Shown piece by piece: positions 24,830 through 39,300 of a stretch of 64,000 nt of DNA. Each line of letters begins with the position of its first letter. The first letter of the stretch is position 1. A program made the translations under genes and the position numbers. The stretch comes from Nymphaea colorata (Eukaryota > Streptophyta > Magnoliopsida > Nymphaeales > Nymphaeaceae), in contig NC_045141.1 in assembly GCF_008831285.2 (NCBI RefSeq), forward strand, positions 3,160,001-3,224,000, given 5' to 3'. The notes below the pieces were generated by a model. The model was not told the origin of the DNA and did not search any database. It was given only the letters and a program-made list of their open reading frames with translations.

Positions 24830-25440
24830 AAGATCTTTTTATTTACCAACTTCACCAAGACTAAAACTCAAGTAATGACCCAATATTGGATTCATGCTTG
24901 ATGGTCTACAACTCCATTCCATTTTCCAAAACTTTTCTTTCTTCATAAAAATATTTATGACAATTATAAAAAACAAAAATCTTAAATGTATGTGGTGATA
25001 TGAATGCTTTTAGATGAATGTCATGGTAGGAATGAATGAATTTATTTTAATCATAGAGGATCAATGCATCATACGTTCACATTCACTTAACATCACAAAT
25101 GATCACAAACACATCTCTAAAAGAACTTAAGCAAGATGAGATTGAGTTGTAATTTGGTAGTAACCGAATTAGTGCAGAACCTCAAACCTATTTAAAGTCT
25201 TAAGAGAACACCAAAATGATTTCCAAAAGATGATCTTCAAATGTTTCCAAACAATATTTGTAAAGATTTCTCAATTCAAGTTTTTCTCAAATCAAAATGT
25301 TTTACATTCTCAAGTGATTCTTCAAGAACTTTTTGAAAAGTTTGAAACATGAAATCTTCAACATTTTCTCTAACACAACACCACATTTAAAATGAAAAAG
25401 ATGTTTAAGTCAAAATGAAATGTATCAAGGATAAGCATAG
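24830..25440. other. AT-rich non-coding stretch
   Basis: No coding similarity. Its position beside the inverted GC-rich block suggests retroelement untranslated sequence. Confidence 0.3.
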
Positions 25441-25446
25441 CCCTTA

Positions 25447-25492
25447 GATTGATTACCCCCGGTAAAGGCGCTAGGAACGGTCAATCCTTGTA
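25447..25492 (-). repeat. GC-rich conserved block, copy 2 (inverted)
   Basis: Reverse complement reads 'gttcctagcgcctttaccgg' then gggtaatcaa, matching 11043-11090. About three quarters of roughly 46 positions agree by eye. Confidence 0.5.
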
Positions 25493-25939
25493 CCGACGGG
25501 CAAGTCCTTTTCTCTCTCATTTTCAAAATAAAATCTCATTTTTTTGGACCACTCCAAAAACTAATAAATTTTTGGGAGATGCAAACCAAATATTATGTTT
25601 CTACATGCAATTATGGAAAAGGTTGGTAAGTAATTTTGAATATTGAGTAAAGTGATACTATATGAATGTTAGCATCCAAACCACAAGAAAATAGAATTAA
25701 ACATCAAATCACATGTACATTCCATAAGTATCCACGATCTTAGTGGCTGATGAACTTCAAAAAACAAGACAAAAAAATTTAACCAAACACTAAGTTAACT
25801 AATATAGTTGAACTAAGGAATATGATGCAACAATTCACTATTTATAAAACTGGTTGAAGTTTAAACAACATATTGCGACGTATAATAATTGACTAATGGC
25901 CAGAAATTTATAGAAATAAAAAACAAAAAATGATGTGCA

Positions 25940-26570
25940 TGACTCAAATAGTTCTAGCTCTATTAAGCACCCTAAACATGACATCCTTTCGTAAAAGAAG
26001 AACAAGCAAAAAACATTTCCATCCTTTTCTCATCATCAGTAAGATGAAGATATGCTTTAGTACGAAGATATGCTTTAGTTTGTAACTCCTCTTCAATGCC
26101 AATGGCTTCAAGTTTTGGAAATATATCTTATTTGGAATATTTGCTTGAAGGTTTATGCTCATACACAACATTACTCTTTTCAATTGCATTAGCAACTTTT
26201 CAAAAACATCTTTCGCCATCCCAATCTCTTTGAAATCATCTTCATTTGCAGTTCTTCACCGTTTGTGCCTCAACAAGGAACTTGTATTCAGCTAAGCTTG
26301 GACTTCAAACTCTTCCCTAAGATTGACAAATGGTGCCAATACTACTTTGATTCTGAGAACTATTTCATCAATAAACTGGATTGTATCACCTATATTTTCA
26401 TTCTCTGAAGTCATTTGGCTATGATTTTCTTTAGTTGTCATAGATATTTCTTTGTTGTTCTATCATTACCTAATAAATTCACTAATTTCTCATAGTTTGG
26501 AATAGGTGTTGTCATCCATTTTCTTGCCATTGAATTTTCCCATGTATAAAAACACAAATAAAATAAGAGC
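25940..26570 (-). pseudogene. relic PIF/Harbinger accessory (Myb/SANT-like) ORF
   Basis: On - the longest piece (26219-25944) reads MAKDVFEKLLMQLKRV and, near its end, RKDVMFRVLN. This is the style of the C-terminal helical region of plant Myb/SANT-like Harbinger ORF1 proteins. Upstream frames to about 26560 contain more helix-like text but several stops. These proteins help the transposase reach DNA and the nucleus. The N-terminal Myb-like domain is not readable. The assignment rests on this weak text plus the transposase relic further upstream. Confidence 0.4.
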
Positions 26571-27149
26571 AATAAGGAAACTCACTAAAAATAAAACTAG
26601 GTTCCTATTATTAGTGGCTTCCACACCTTAGGTTCAACTATCCACTTACATAATTTTCAATGCTTAATCCACACAAACCACTTTTAAAAATACCATAACG
26701 GTTACTGAAATTATTCTTCAAGGCTTTCATGTAATTTTTGTCTGATCTTTGGTAAGCATCTTGCGTAGCTTATCAGTCAGCTTTGTTACAACATTATCAT
26801 ACACAGTTACAGTAAAAGTACACTCTATTCCCAATTATTTATGTAAGCAATAATGTATCAATGAGCATATCATCCATACATTGGCTTCATTGTATCTTAT
26901 CAACCTTTCCTCCATCTATTTATGTGTGGATCTTCTTCATTGTTATTGGCTAGATCCAAAGCAAAACAAGTTTATAAAAAAAATGTGTATGATGAAAAGG
27001 AAAACAACATATAATTATTAAAAAATCACGTAATTAAATCAAAAGTATATTTATAATGAAAAATAATATAAGAGGAAAAAATTCAATATATCCTACCAAT
27101 TATTGAAGCTTCAAGTTGATAGTGCTGCCACATAAGTGAAGAGATACTC

Positions 27150-27960
27150 AATCATGTAAATTCTCCAACTTTATAGTATTTATCTTGATCAACTTGAACT
27201 GAATCATTCTCATTAGGTTGACTCATAAATTCTTCATCAACATCGTGAATAATACCAGCATTTGGATCGATACCCTTGAGATAGTTGTTGCAATATACAA
27301 CATGCTAAGATGATTTTTGTCTATGTATTACATGAGTAATCTGAATCTACCAAACTAGTGATGATTGGAATTTTTTTTTTAAGACATCAAACGATCTTTC
27401 AATGACATTATGAGAAGAAGCATGTCAAAAATTTGAACAACTCTTATGCATTTAGTAGACAATGCTTAGAGTATTCTTTCAAATTATTTCTCACACATTT
27501 AAAGGATGTGATATGTCCACCCTTTAATAGAAAGTCATCATCAACAAGACAATATTTACCTAAAACAATAAATATAAGTCACATTTTTAAGCTCATATTT
27601 AACCAAAATTGTTAAATTATGTAAGTTTTGAACTATAATTACCTTCAATAATTCTTAATTTATCTTTTCTCTTCAATGCATTTTTTATGATCTGTGAATA
27701 ATTAGCAATTCATTCCCATCCAGCTAGTATCTAAGTAAATTTCATATCAAAAGGACATGCTATGATGATATTTTGAGTTGGTTAGTATTTTCTACCACGA
27801 TGTCTTAGTGAATTCTCTAGGAATGCTTTAACATAAACATGTATTCCATTAATTGAACCAATACAATTCTCAAACACAAGCTAATGTCAATGTAATATTG
27901 GCAAGTTTCAAAATACCAAAACTAAATTAATCGTTTAATTGCCTAAAAGTGTGGATAAAA
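27150..27960 (-). pseudogene. relic PIF/Harbinger transposase
   Basis: Minus-strand text near 27890-27850 reads NCIGSINGIHVYVKA, the family's first catalytic block ('DC.GAIDGTH'), with the catalytic Asp changed to Asn. Next (about 27812-27700) come LRHRGRKY*PTQNIIIACPFD and ILAGWE*IANYSQI, matching the 'R.RKG..TQNVMA.C.FD...FVLAGWEGSA.DSR' block with two in-frame stops. Further left, near 27300, ACCILQQL resembles the conserved 'A.C.LHN.I' end block. Stops and frameshifts are dense, so it is long dead and much older than the Harbinger copy at 52-54 kb. Confidence 0.75.
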
Positions 27961-28119
27961 TCTATTATTTCATAAATTTCATTTGGCACAAATAATTCGT
28001 CTAGTTGTTGTATGAATTTGTCTTCTAGTAAAATTATTGAGCTCAATATTTTGTGAAATGTTGAGATATTGTCCTTGTAGAACGATGTAACCAAAACTGA
28101 ACAAATCGATTTGGTAGCA

Positions 28120-31100
28120 AGATGCAATACCCCTTCCTTTCCCTCCCAATCTCTCCATTTTTGGAAGGATTGGAATTATATTAAAAAAATCTTTCCTTTC
28201 CCTCCATCTCTTTTTCTTTCCTTTGCATCCAAACATAGTTCTTAGCTCTTCTTTCCTTTTCCTTTTCACTAATTAATCATGCAAACACTAGAAAGGTTTT
28301 TCTTTCCATTCCTTTCTCTCCCTCTACTTCCTTCCAAATAGGGTGTAAATGGGTGGTTTTTTTTCCCTCATTTTATCCACTACCTAATATCTTTATGCCA
28401 CTTTAGGGAATGGCCGATGGATGGTATGCCATTGACAGTTGGTTCGGCCTTTCACAGCAAGGGAAGTCATGAGAGTGGAATAGGAAATGGTCTTGACTTA
28501 TCTCCAGCATCGTGATTGTTATACTGTCACCCAATGCCATCAGTAGGTTCATGCAAAAATGGTAGATCATCTAATTGTGGAAGTTCAACCATCTTCTACA
28601 TTTGTGATTGTGAAGATCCTAATTTCTATCATCGATTGGTTGTTACATTGGCACCAAGCTACTCATAATTGGGCAACCATATCGAAGCAATTGGTCAATC
28701 ACAACCCCAACCATTCTTGTTTCCTTTTTCACCATCGACCAACTAGGTAAATTATACACGTTACTTTTTTTTTTCTCACTACTAGTTGCAGAAATTTAGA
28801 GGGCTTATTAGTTTTTCCCCTTCACTGTTAATTTAAAACGATCATCTTGTTCCCTAATAATCATTTCCATTCAATTGTGCAAGGATCCTCTCGATTGAAG
28901 CTACATCGCAATCCCTTTTTTGTGCCAAGCGGAACCAATGTTTGTTGTTGATAGACATTTAATGTTAGCAATGAATGGAGCCCCTATTTTCTTGATTTAT
29001 AGACATATGTGCTTTTACTTCTGTTTACTATCATTAACAAAAAATATCATGAGTTGGAGTTGGATTTAACTTCTGATTTTATGGATATAGGAGAAAGATC
29101 TGGTCTTCTGCAATCTTAGAGAATCCTTTTGATGTTAAGGAAAACTACCCTCACAATTTTAGGTGAAGCCCCTTGAAGGCATGTAAATGTGATGCAAAAT
29201 TTCCTATTTGCAGACTATATTAAGTAGTTATAGATATCTCTCTCTCAAATAGCAACAAAAGAGTTTGTTGGGATTTTTTTTTTTTAATTTGGGTGTTGTT
29301 ACTTAAAAGGCCCAGCATCATATTTATCTTACATTCACTGTATTGGTTTTATTTCTCCATTTGCCATGGCTTGTTAAGAGATCCTCATCCATTGATGTGT
29401 ATAATAATTGTAGCAAACTATTCCTAAAATCAATTTGCCTATTCATTTAAATAGTTTGCTTTAGCTATTGTTGTAGTTGGTTCCAAACCATGAATGACAT
29501 AGTTAAGCTTCAGATGTAGCTTAGAAGATGTCAAACTATGTCATATGGGTGCTTCTAAATGGCTGCCACACCTGTGTTGCACTTGTGTTGATGCTGGTGC
29601 AAGTGTTGGTGGTTCTTTGACACAACACATCTGGTTCGGCCAGCTGAACTGGGTCAACACTGATCATTTTAAATGTGTACATAACTAAATTAATACAAAA
29701 AATTATAAATATAAATATAAATGAAATAAGGCTACTAAACCGGTTAATAACTATGTAACAAATGATTTATATACATATATACACACATATATATATTTAC
29801 TCTTAAATACTTAACAAAATTTCTTTACCTTTTATGGATTTAGTTCTAACAACATTAGTTTTGACATCTTAACCAATCATCATTTTATTCGCTTGTTTAA
29901 TATTGGCATGTTTAGCATTTTAAAAAGTATCAGTGCTAATTCTTTGAAGAGGAAGAATTGTGGTGAGGAACTAAGATCTTTTGCCTCTTGCTTAGCATTT
30001 TGAAAGCACAATATTGCATTTTTCTTGACAAGCAAAGTTTTACCTCTTGCCTACACTGACAGAATGTATGTTTGGATATCTTCATGTAGAGGAAAGTGAC
30101 GAGGAAATGTAGTAAGATAATTTACATTCTCTTATTTTATTCCAAGGACAAATTACATTTTTTAGGATATAATATTCTTTCCCTTGGTTTTTTTAGAATA
30201 AAATGGAGAAAGATTACTTCCAAGGTGTGGTTAAAATTGTACTGTCTACTTAATATCATAGTGTGGCAAAAGAATAACTTTGAACTTATTAATATTAGCA
30301 GATGCAGGAAAGAACTATGTCGTGAGAAAAGAATGCTATTTTATCCAGATCTTCCGGTTCTAATTGTTTTGGAGCACATTTAAGATATATGCATCTTCCA
30401 ACTGAAGATAGTTCTGCCAGTCATACTCATTTCTGCTGACATGTGCTTGACAGAATAAGGCACCTTGTAAATTTTCCTCAATTGTATTAGGTGGATCTTT
30501 TTATAATATGGAACTTTTAACTTGGCCAAGTTTCTAAATTGTCTCTTCTTTTTCATTCCATTGGAGGTACTTCCACATTCCATTAGCTTATCCAAGAGCA
30601 AAAAAAAAAAAAGAAAGAACGGGGGAGAAGAATGACTGCCTTTTCATGTTTACAAAGCACTGTTGGATGATTCCCTATTGGTAGTTTACCTTGTTATTGG
30701 CTTCTCTATTATGTTAAAAATGAAAAAAAGCCAAACACTACGAAGCTTGCACTGTGGGTTGCCAGATTTTATAAATGGTATTTGCTTGCTTGTGCATATT
30801 ATAGTTCAGTGTTATTCTATGCAATTTCAGGTTTATTTTTTATAGCCAGGTAGCCAAGAAACATTGTCACAGGTGGTACGAGGAGTATGATAATGGTAGT
30901 ACCAAAGGTTTCCAAGCAAATTATGGAATAACAGCATCCCAAATAACCTACCAAAATTTTAAAAACCATGTTCTCCGTATGAACTTCCATATGACTTGGG
31001 AAACCGGTCGGCTAGGGATGGGGCATTGCTTTGAGATAGAGGGAGTGCTGGATGCATCTTAACGCCCGACCAAAACTACACACAGGTAGGTTGTCATTTT

Positions 31101-31190
31101 GGGCGAGTTAAAAGCTTCGAACCAATCTCCCCAATGCTAAGGGGTGCATCTTTATGGAGCATGGGTAACATATGAAAGATTTGCTTCTCA
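28120..31190. other. non-coding stretch, pyrimidine-rich at its left
   Basis: 28130-28340 is C/T-rich with repeated 'cctttcc'. The rest holds only short frames with no similarity I recognise. A TA/CA tract lies at 29765-29800. Confidence 0.35.
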
Positions 31191-31209
31191 AGAAAGCAGC
31201 CCATGGACA

Positions 31210-31830
31210 GTTAAGTGGTTGAGGTAGGCCGACGACTAGGACTAGGCAACGGGCAGGGGCTCGGTCTGCGTTTGCAGCTCTCATGCCAGCTCAACCCAGG
31301 GCCGGGCCGAACTGTGCCTGTCCAGCCCAGATAGCGGGGGCTTGTCCCGACTCAACCTGGCCCGTCTCCCTCCCCTTTTCGCTGTTATTCTCCTCAATCC
31401 CACACCTCTTTTAGTTTTCCTCCCTCTCTCCCCCCATGGCCATCGCCCATCAAGATGTCACTATGTTTCACCGGTGCTACATGGGCCGTCGGCATCTCTC
31501 TCTCTCTCGGCATCGCTGTAGGTTTCTCAAATGGAAAGCCCTGGAAGTTGCTGGGGGTTTCTGCATTTAGAAACACCCGGTGCTGCCGAGGGGCTTCCAC
31601 AATGGAATGCCCTTAGGGATGCTAGGGGTTTTTATCTCCCCGTCAACAGGGGCTGCTCTGGTGGGCTCATGCAGAGCCGGCACGATGTGCAGCCCAATCC
31701 ACCATTTTAGGAGGATAGAAGCGTCGTCGTATCGGATATTGAGAATGTCAAGGCTGCCCCATGACTTTGCAAGGTGATTATATTTCACGCTACCAAGTGC
31801 TTTTGCTAGGGTAGGGAACCTCATTGCAAA
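31210..31830. other. GC-rich island without recognisable gene
   Basis: Text such as gccgggccgaactgtgcctg at 31290-31370 resembles the GC-rich parts of plant non-autonomous elements. A minus frame (31824-31567, 85 codons) is open but matches nothing I know. No splice structure was evident. Confidence 0.3.
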
Positions 31831-33192
31831 GAAAAGCCCTTAATATGCATTTAATTTAAGAGTTCAATGCTGGGCATTAAAACGTTGTCAAGTAGTATGA
31901 GGATATGGCAACGATCACATATTCGATCATGGTAGCTCTTCTTGCAAGGGACAGACTTCTAGAACGGCATGATTGAAGCTTGTTGTCGAGGTGTTGTATC
32001 ACTAGTTCCCTAAGTGGAGGAATGCAAACAAGGGACTTGAAGTGACAATGCTATACAAATAAAGGGCAGCCACTTCAGAGGGCAAACACAAATGAAGGAG
32101 GCCACATTGCAAAGAGTATGATCTGCATTGAAAACATGGGCAATGTATTTTTCTTCTTGATGCCTAATATATCTTGGGTGGTCAACTAATGGTGCCGAGA
32201 TTTACGTCTTGAAATAGTGAGATGTAGATGCCAATACAGCCCGAAGGCAGGGAGAATGTAGGAGAACATCTTGAAAATTATAAAAAAGCAAAGCCATTTG
32301 GTCAAAAGAAACCTCTCCAAACACAATAGGATCATCCTCACATAAGATGTGATGGCCGATGAATGGGAACACCGTTCACCAATTATAGAGGGGAAAGGCA
32401 TGCCTAAAGTAACAAATTTTGAAAGGAAGAACTGCCTCAAGACGGTTAGAGAGAGAGGGAGAGCCCATGTAAAAAGGATTTAACGCAGATGGTTTAGGCC
32501 TGAGCACCCTAGGCAACAAGAACGGCGAGACAGACTCTTCAAGGACGACACATGGGATGTACTACCGCCTCCCTCGACGCCTTCGGCGCCATCTTCATTG
32601 AATCCTTCATTTAATTCCGTCACCCTCACCACGCCCTATTCAAGATTGTTATCTCCAGCCATCATTTCACGTGCTAGGGAGCTCCAAGTCTCTCACTAAA
32701 ATACCAGCTTCTACAGCTTAAAGCAAAAACCCACCAAAAGTGGCTAATTCCTTTATGTCCCTCTCTTTCCACCTCCTGGTAAAACTTGATTGCACTCCCT
32801 TTTTTTCGTTGTCAACAAAAAAAAGACGATTGACAAGGCAAGAAGCTTCAACCACTAACCTTCCAATTTTGAATAGATTAATGAGAAGAGCCATCTATAC
32901 AATGGCTGACCACAATAGCTTCAACATAATTCACCACGAAACTCGAACACTGAGTTTGGATGTAAATAAAATTTACAAAAATTTAATGATAGAAAGGCCT
33001 ATAGGTTTGCATATAGCAAATTTGATACTGCATAAAACATATTGTGTTCCTAAAATAAAAATATGCACAGGCCGTCATTCTTGCCAGCAAAAGGAAGCAA
33101 ACACAAACAAAGCCAAAATCCGGATCTACTAATCATGAAAATGTGGAGCAGTGCAAAGCAAAGCAGTTTGCTTCATACTGTTGATAGATTCA
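31831..33192. other. non-coding, 3' flank of the PHD gene
   Basis: No coding similarity. The 3' UTR of the minus-strand gene should lie in the right part, but no clear AATAAA on the minus strand is visible in the first 200 bases after the stop. Confidence 0.35.
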
Positions 33193-33334
33193 TCAGCATC
33201 GCCGTGTATATATATGTTGGAAGAAGTTACCACCCCTGCCTTCAGCTAAGTTGATAGATTCATCAGCAATTCGTCTGCATCGCCGTGTATATATATGTTG
33301 GAAGAAGTTACCACCCCTGCCTTCAGCTAAGTTC
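33184..33334 (-). repeat. tandem duplication in the last coding exon (81/70 bp)
   Basis: The segment gccgtgtatatatatgttgg...ccttcagctaagttgatagattcatcagca occurs twice head to tail. The right copy has 11 extra bases (attcgtctgca). On the minus strand the 81-bp unit is in frame and codes 27 residues (LAEGRGGNFFQHIYTRRC plus RRIADESIN). The second copy lacks the 11 bases, so it runs straight into TGA-TGA and ends the protein. Confidence 0.9.
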
Positions 33335-36300
33335 ATCGCTTCGTTGGCATTGGCATCTATATGGTGCTTGTCATAGATGCCCCCAAGTCGACATCCAAGA
33401 TCAGTTGAAACTTCCTGAAAAGAACCAAACAGGTAAGATTAGCATTTAGAAGGAAACACTTGTTTTCCACAAGAATGACAGAATGTGAAAAAACATTCAT
33501 ACTTGAGACACTTTAACTGGAGAAGAAGAATAAGCGTAAACGTTTGTATCAACAATCCTGTCAAACAGCAAACTTTGTTGGTATCCATATAAGAATAATA
33601 AGGCCAGAAAAAGAGAAAGGCGGTGTCAAATTAGTACAATTGCAAACGACATGGACACTTGGACATAGATCAGTTGGGTAGGTCAAATCAGATTGGTTTC
33701 CAGCCTTACAAACTGATAGGAAAGCAAATCCTTACATACAAATTTGGCCTGTTATAGTCAAAGAATACTCACCGCATCGAACTGTCGCCTGGTGTTTTTC
33801 TTTGGAAGCAATTTTCAGTTGCTTCAACAGAGTAGGCTCCAGCCGCATGAAAAGCTCTTTCACCAGTCTGAGCCTGCCAGTAAGTTTTTGTAGCATGAAG
33901 ACATGATTCTGGTGTGATTCCTGAAAAAAGAAGGGTGATATCATTGTCCTTTATCTGACCCGACAAGGACATCTACTTATGTCCGATGGATCAATAAGAA
34001 TGACGACTTTCTCTTTTTCCATTTCTAATGTCAAGACTCAATCACCCGTACCTTGTGGATTCTTTCTAATAATGGGACTTAGGAGTTTCTGGCACATAAT
34101 TGTGTCCTGAAAATCCAAGAAAGTGAACCCCAGCAATTGAAATTTCTCCTCACTTGTCAGCTGCATAAACCCAAAAGATTGAATCCATGTATCTTTCAAC
34201 TGAGAAGCAGCAGGCAAGATCAGCCTTTCCACTCCTAAAGCTGAAAGCATCTGGAGAAACCACCCAAATTTACCTTGGTCAAGACATACCCAAAGTGTAC
34301 TATCAAATTAATTGATAAGTGTGAAAATTTCATAAAATACAATACCAAATATGCAAATCATAAGATATTTGTGGATCTATGTGTTAGATATCTTTGATTG
34401 TCGTTTAGAGTCTTTCTGCAATATTAGGAAGTTAGAGTGTGTGTTTTTAAAGATTATCCTATTTTATTTGGACTGATATTGTAATTTTAGTTACCGCCAG
34501 CCCTAATCTCTTTTAGCTTGGAGACTAAGGTAAAGTTAATTGAAGTTTTTACTCTCTCTCTCTCTCTCTCTCTCTCTTTGGTCGTAACACTATGTGTAAG
34601 AGAGAAATAATCAACCAGTGGAAGTATGATGGTCATACGAAATACACATACCTTCTTCGGTAGAAAGTGCATACAGAAGCTAAAATTCAAAAACGGCAAC
34701 CACAGTGCTCCTTAACAATTATGTGGTCAAGATAGGTATTAACATGATCTTACAGTTCACTATTCTAGATTTCAGAAACTCACATTCTCAAGTTCACTCA
34801 TGAGAAGATGGCACATTCCCTGACGGCGATACTGGACACGTGTGCCAACAAGAGGCATCTCTGCTACCTTCTCACCATGAATTCTGAAATAGACATATCC
34901 ATCAAATAATATCTTTTAGATAAAAGAAGCATATGATGAAAAATTAATATCAGCCTTTGTAATTGCACCTGATTACAGCTACTGATATGAGTTCATCCCC
35001 CTTTTCCAAGAGCATCGTATAAAACCCTCTGAAGTTGAGGCGATTTAGATCCGAACTGAAGCATCAGAGTATCAAGTTCCATGGAAGAAAATGGGAAATA
35101 ATTTTTATGAATTAATACCAACAACTGTACCATCTTTTCTGAAAAAACATGCCTTATCCAGACAGGTGGATGGTCATGTTGCACATTTATAAACAAGAGA
35201 TCTCAGGTTCAAAACGCATGAAACTCACATCTGGAATATCATAAAGAAAATTGAAAAAGAATGAACAGTAAAAAGAGCCACATGTAGGCCTAGATGAGTG
35301 GGATTACATATTTTCAGTAAAAACTGCAAGCTAATTACACTAAGATGGAAGAATTAAAAGCTAGAAATCAAACTAGTGGCGGACATGGTACCTAAGTCAC
35401 TCCATAAAAATATCATAGTTAGCAAAACCACAAGCCAACTTACATGGAGGTCTCACACATTTACAAGTGTTTCATAGAAACATTCGGCATGCAATCATAA
35501 GGCTGGATTTCTTTTGTAACTTCCATTTCATGAATAATGAAGTCATAAGAACTTGGAACTACTTTACACTACCAACGTAAGTAGGGTAAATACCCAAAGA
35601 CAAATAAACTTACTACTATACATAAGTAATCCTTTTGGAGAAAAAAATGTTTAGGGAAAAAATGTCATTGTATAACTAGGAAAATGGATGAAATACCATA
35701 AACAGATTTACATGCACCCTAGACAACACAGAAAAGGCAAGGTCAGAAACTAATGACAGAAATTACCTTTATGCATCTATATGTTGCTTGTCTCAAATAC
35801 ATCAGGTAGCAACATTAATAGATGGAATTTGCTGTTTTACGTAAATTCAGTTAAGTACTCGCCGATTGAACTATTCATGTCTTTATGGAATCTGAACATT
35901 TGACAAGTTACTTCAATTCCTTCAGCAAATTGTAACTGCAGAGTTTTAGGGTGTCAACCATTGATCTTATTCTTTCTAGCATCAGGGTCAAATAGGATAA
36001 CCAACTTGATATAAAGACATAGAAACTGTCATAAACTCAAAAGAAGACGTAGTAACCGTATGGGCTTAAGAATAGTATGGGCTTAAGAATAGATCGTCAA
36101 AATTGGAATTTGGACTCAGGTCAGTGAACGGCTCAAGGCCCATGACTAGAAACCAAAATCATACTTGATATTTTAAAAGGGCTGCTTTTTCTAGAAGGCC
36201 CCATGTCAATATCTATTCATTAACTAGACAACCAAGTTGATAAACAGTTCCTTCAAAGATAAACAGTCCTTTAAAAAAGTCCAGCACACTTGTAGGCAGG

Positions 36301-39300
36301 GATTAGTCAGCTGCCTGGCACCTAGCCTGACTAGGTGACTGGTTGCTCCAATTAGTAGCTGTTTTGACAGCTAAAAATTCAAACTAAACCAATTTTGAAA
36401 TGGTTCACAGGTAAATCCATTACTCAAAACAGTCATCTCATAAATTAACACGATAAATTAAATTGCAGTTCAAAACTTTAAAAAACACATTTTTTTGCAA
36501 AAAATGTTAAAAACGAAAAAAAACCATTTTTAACATGTTTTTAACCCATACGGACATATGGGTACGGACATATGGGTACATCATAAAATGTTTAGATATT
36601 AGCTATTTATCAAAAGGTAAGAAGATAATTGAGTTCCCTATGAACAAAAAAGCACATATCCAAAGAGAAAATATAGAAATTTTTTCTTACCTTCTATTGA
36701 AGAGTATATCAGAAACAACATCACTTCCTGTTCGATCCTCAATAACAGGAAGAAAGCATTCATGCAAGACATCGAGAGCAATTGAGATCTTGTTCTGAAA
36801 CTCAATCATGGTCTCAGAAACTGAATTGTCGTTTTTATGAGAATCATTGACATATCGCAAGATGGTCCAAGACAAACCATTTACAGGAGTAAGATTTGGT
36901 TTCCCCATAATCTTATGAAGGTGATTAAATATCTGCAATAAAGCAACTAGTCATCAGGAATTGACTCTGAAATAGTACAGATGAGTTCACATCACAACCA
37001 TCTTCATCGGTATTTATAAACATTATTCAGGGCAGTTTTAAAGAAAAACTAAAAAGTTAAACCATAGTACTGTTTCAGAAAAGCAAATTGATTAGCTGTC
37101 GTTTCTTTGGTTGATTAGCAACCCACATATAAGAAACGGATTGCATCTTAAGATAGCAGGCTTGCCATTTCACATATTTCAGATTTTCACACCATTAAGG
37201 ATATCCTATGGTGCTATAGAAGTTATTGGAAATGGATGATACCCAAATGGTTTATTTGCAATTAACTCAACATGGGGAAGATTTACAGAGGTATAACTTA
37301 TACTAATATGATTTCGGAAGTCTTGAAGCACATTAATTACTTCTTAACTTTTTATTAATATAATCAGAAAATTTTGAGAGCTTACAATTAAGTTGTCTTA
37401 TTTAACATATGGATACCAGTTACAGATCTTCCATCTTACAAAATTATGCAAATTTATTTCTTTACATTAAATATTCCTTTTACTTTTTACAAAGCATAAG
37501 CATACAATTTGAAGCGTCCATATGACTTCTGTACCATCTATGACTCAAAAGGGTGAGAAAGTTGCAATCTTATGATAAAATTGTCATAGAGGAAACTAGT
37601 CCTATGTGTCCTCTATGACTTTAAAGGGTGACATAATTGTAATGTTTATGATAAAGTTACGATATCAGAAAGCAACAGACGGCGCCATGGGGATCACGTT
37701 CTTCGATATTGTGTTATTAATGCAAATTTTGTAAATATGAAAAGTTTCAATGCCTTTTCGAATTCATCACTGGCATATGAAAACCAAAATTGTGTATTGG
37801 ACTTAAGTGAGATAGGTAATCCCATGAAAAGCAAGCAATATAACAAGTGGATATTAAATTAGCAGTCTCTCCTCTTAGAATAGATTAGCGTCACCAAGTA
37901 TTTGCGTCACCAAGTATTTGAGAGAGGTAAAGATTTTAAGGAAAAAGGCTGACCACTTTCAGAGCATTGGCCATTCCTGGCAATGTTTATGTATGATTAC
38001 AAGATAATATTCCAAGTCCATGGAGATAACCATAGGCAGCTAATAAAAACATCAAAGTGAAGAATGCACACGCTGTTGGAACAGCAAATGGAAGAAGTTA
38101 ATTGTAGCTAAATTGATGTTTCTTTCAGTTATTTAATAGTTACTGTCAATAATACAGTTGCATCAGCAGGTACCTTTGAGCATTTTCTGCTACAAAACCA
38201 ACTTCCTATTGGAAAGTTCACAAGCCTCTGCCCTTCTCTCTTCCTCCAACATCCCACATGATCTGCGTAAGACGTTAAAAGAAAGTTTTTACATTTACAC
38301 TAGACACGGAACGAATTAGGATGAAAGCAAAATATTGCCATCACACGTACATTCACGCTCACATTGGTCACAGTGCAGCACTGACAACTCAGAGAATTCT
38401 CCATAGCCAACACTGAAGTCACTGCTGCCACATATGGTACATCGACAACATGGGCAAAACCATTTTCCTTTCGGAGGTTCCTATTTGTAGCAGAAAATAA
38501 TGTTACAGTTGAACCAGTGCACAACGAATCTCACATAACAACAATATCCGTAAAATATAAAGAAGACATTTGTAAATAAAATAAGGATTCCGGTGGCAGA
38601 CGGAGCATATTCCATGTCAGGCATATGAAACAGAGTCACTAAATGAGTCTTGAATCCCAGTTAATTTCATGAAATTAGGAACTCATCTCACATTTCAATT
38701 CATGAAGATGTAAAAGTTGATAACAGGAATGTATGTTTAATGTCAAAACAAGAGGCATGATAACAAGTTCATCATAGCTGCATGGCTGAAAGAAACAGCA
38801 AAAAAAAAAATGCTCTATACCATCCAATCGGGTAACCTAGCAGGAAAAGCACCCAGCACCATAAAATACAAGACAGAACATAATTTGCATGGCATGCTTC
38901 AAGTAAGTAAGCTAAAGTCGGCCATAAAAACAACATGTTTCAACATCAAGCATCTCAAAGTACATTTTCTTAGTTAGTTTAACCATTAAGTCAACATGAA
39001 CTACACAGCCTACACGTTTGTACATGCATTTGCCATCTGAAGTAGGATATCCTGGCATGCTGACTGAATCCACCTTTCCCAGCTAACTCTACTTCACATT
39101 TTAGGGGGTCAGGACTCTCCAAGAAGAGCAGAAGCCTCGGCATTAGATACAAATTGTAATGTACAGTAGAAATCAAAATTTTACTTTTTGATGTTAAAAA
39201 TTCAAAAAAAAAAATGTTTTCTATAAAAAACATGTAACATATATATATAGGAATGAACATTCATCGATTTAACATAACAGTGCAACAACACAAGAAGAAA

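Noticed and set aside
34487-34699. 70-codon minus-strand ORF with Arg/Glu repeat
   Set aside because: Crosses a CT microsatellite within an intron of the PHD gene.
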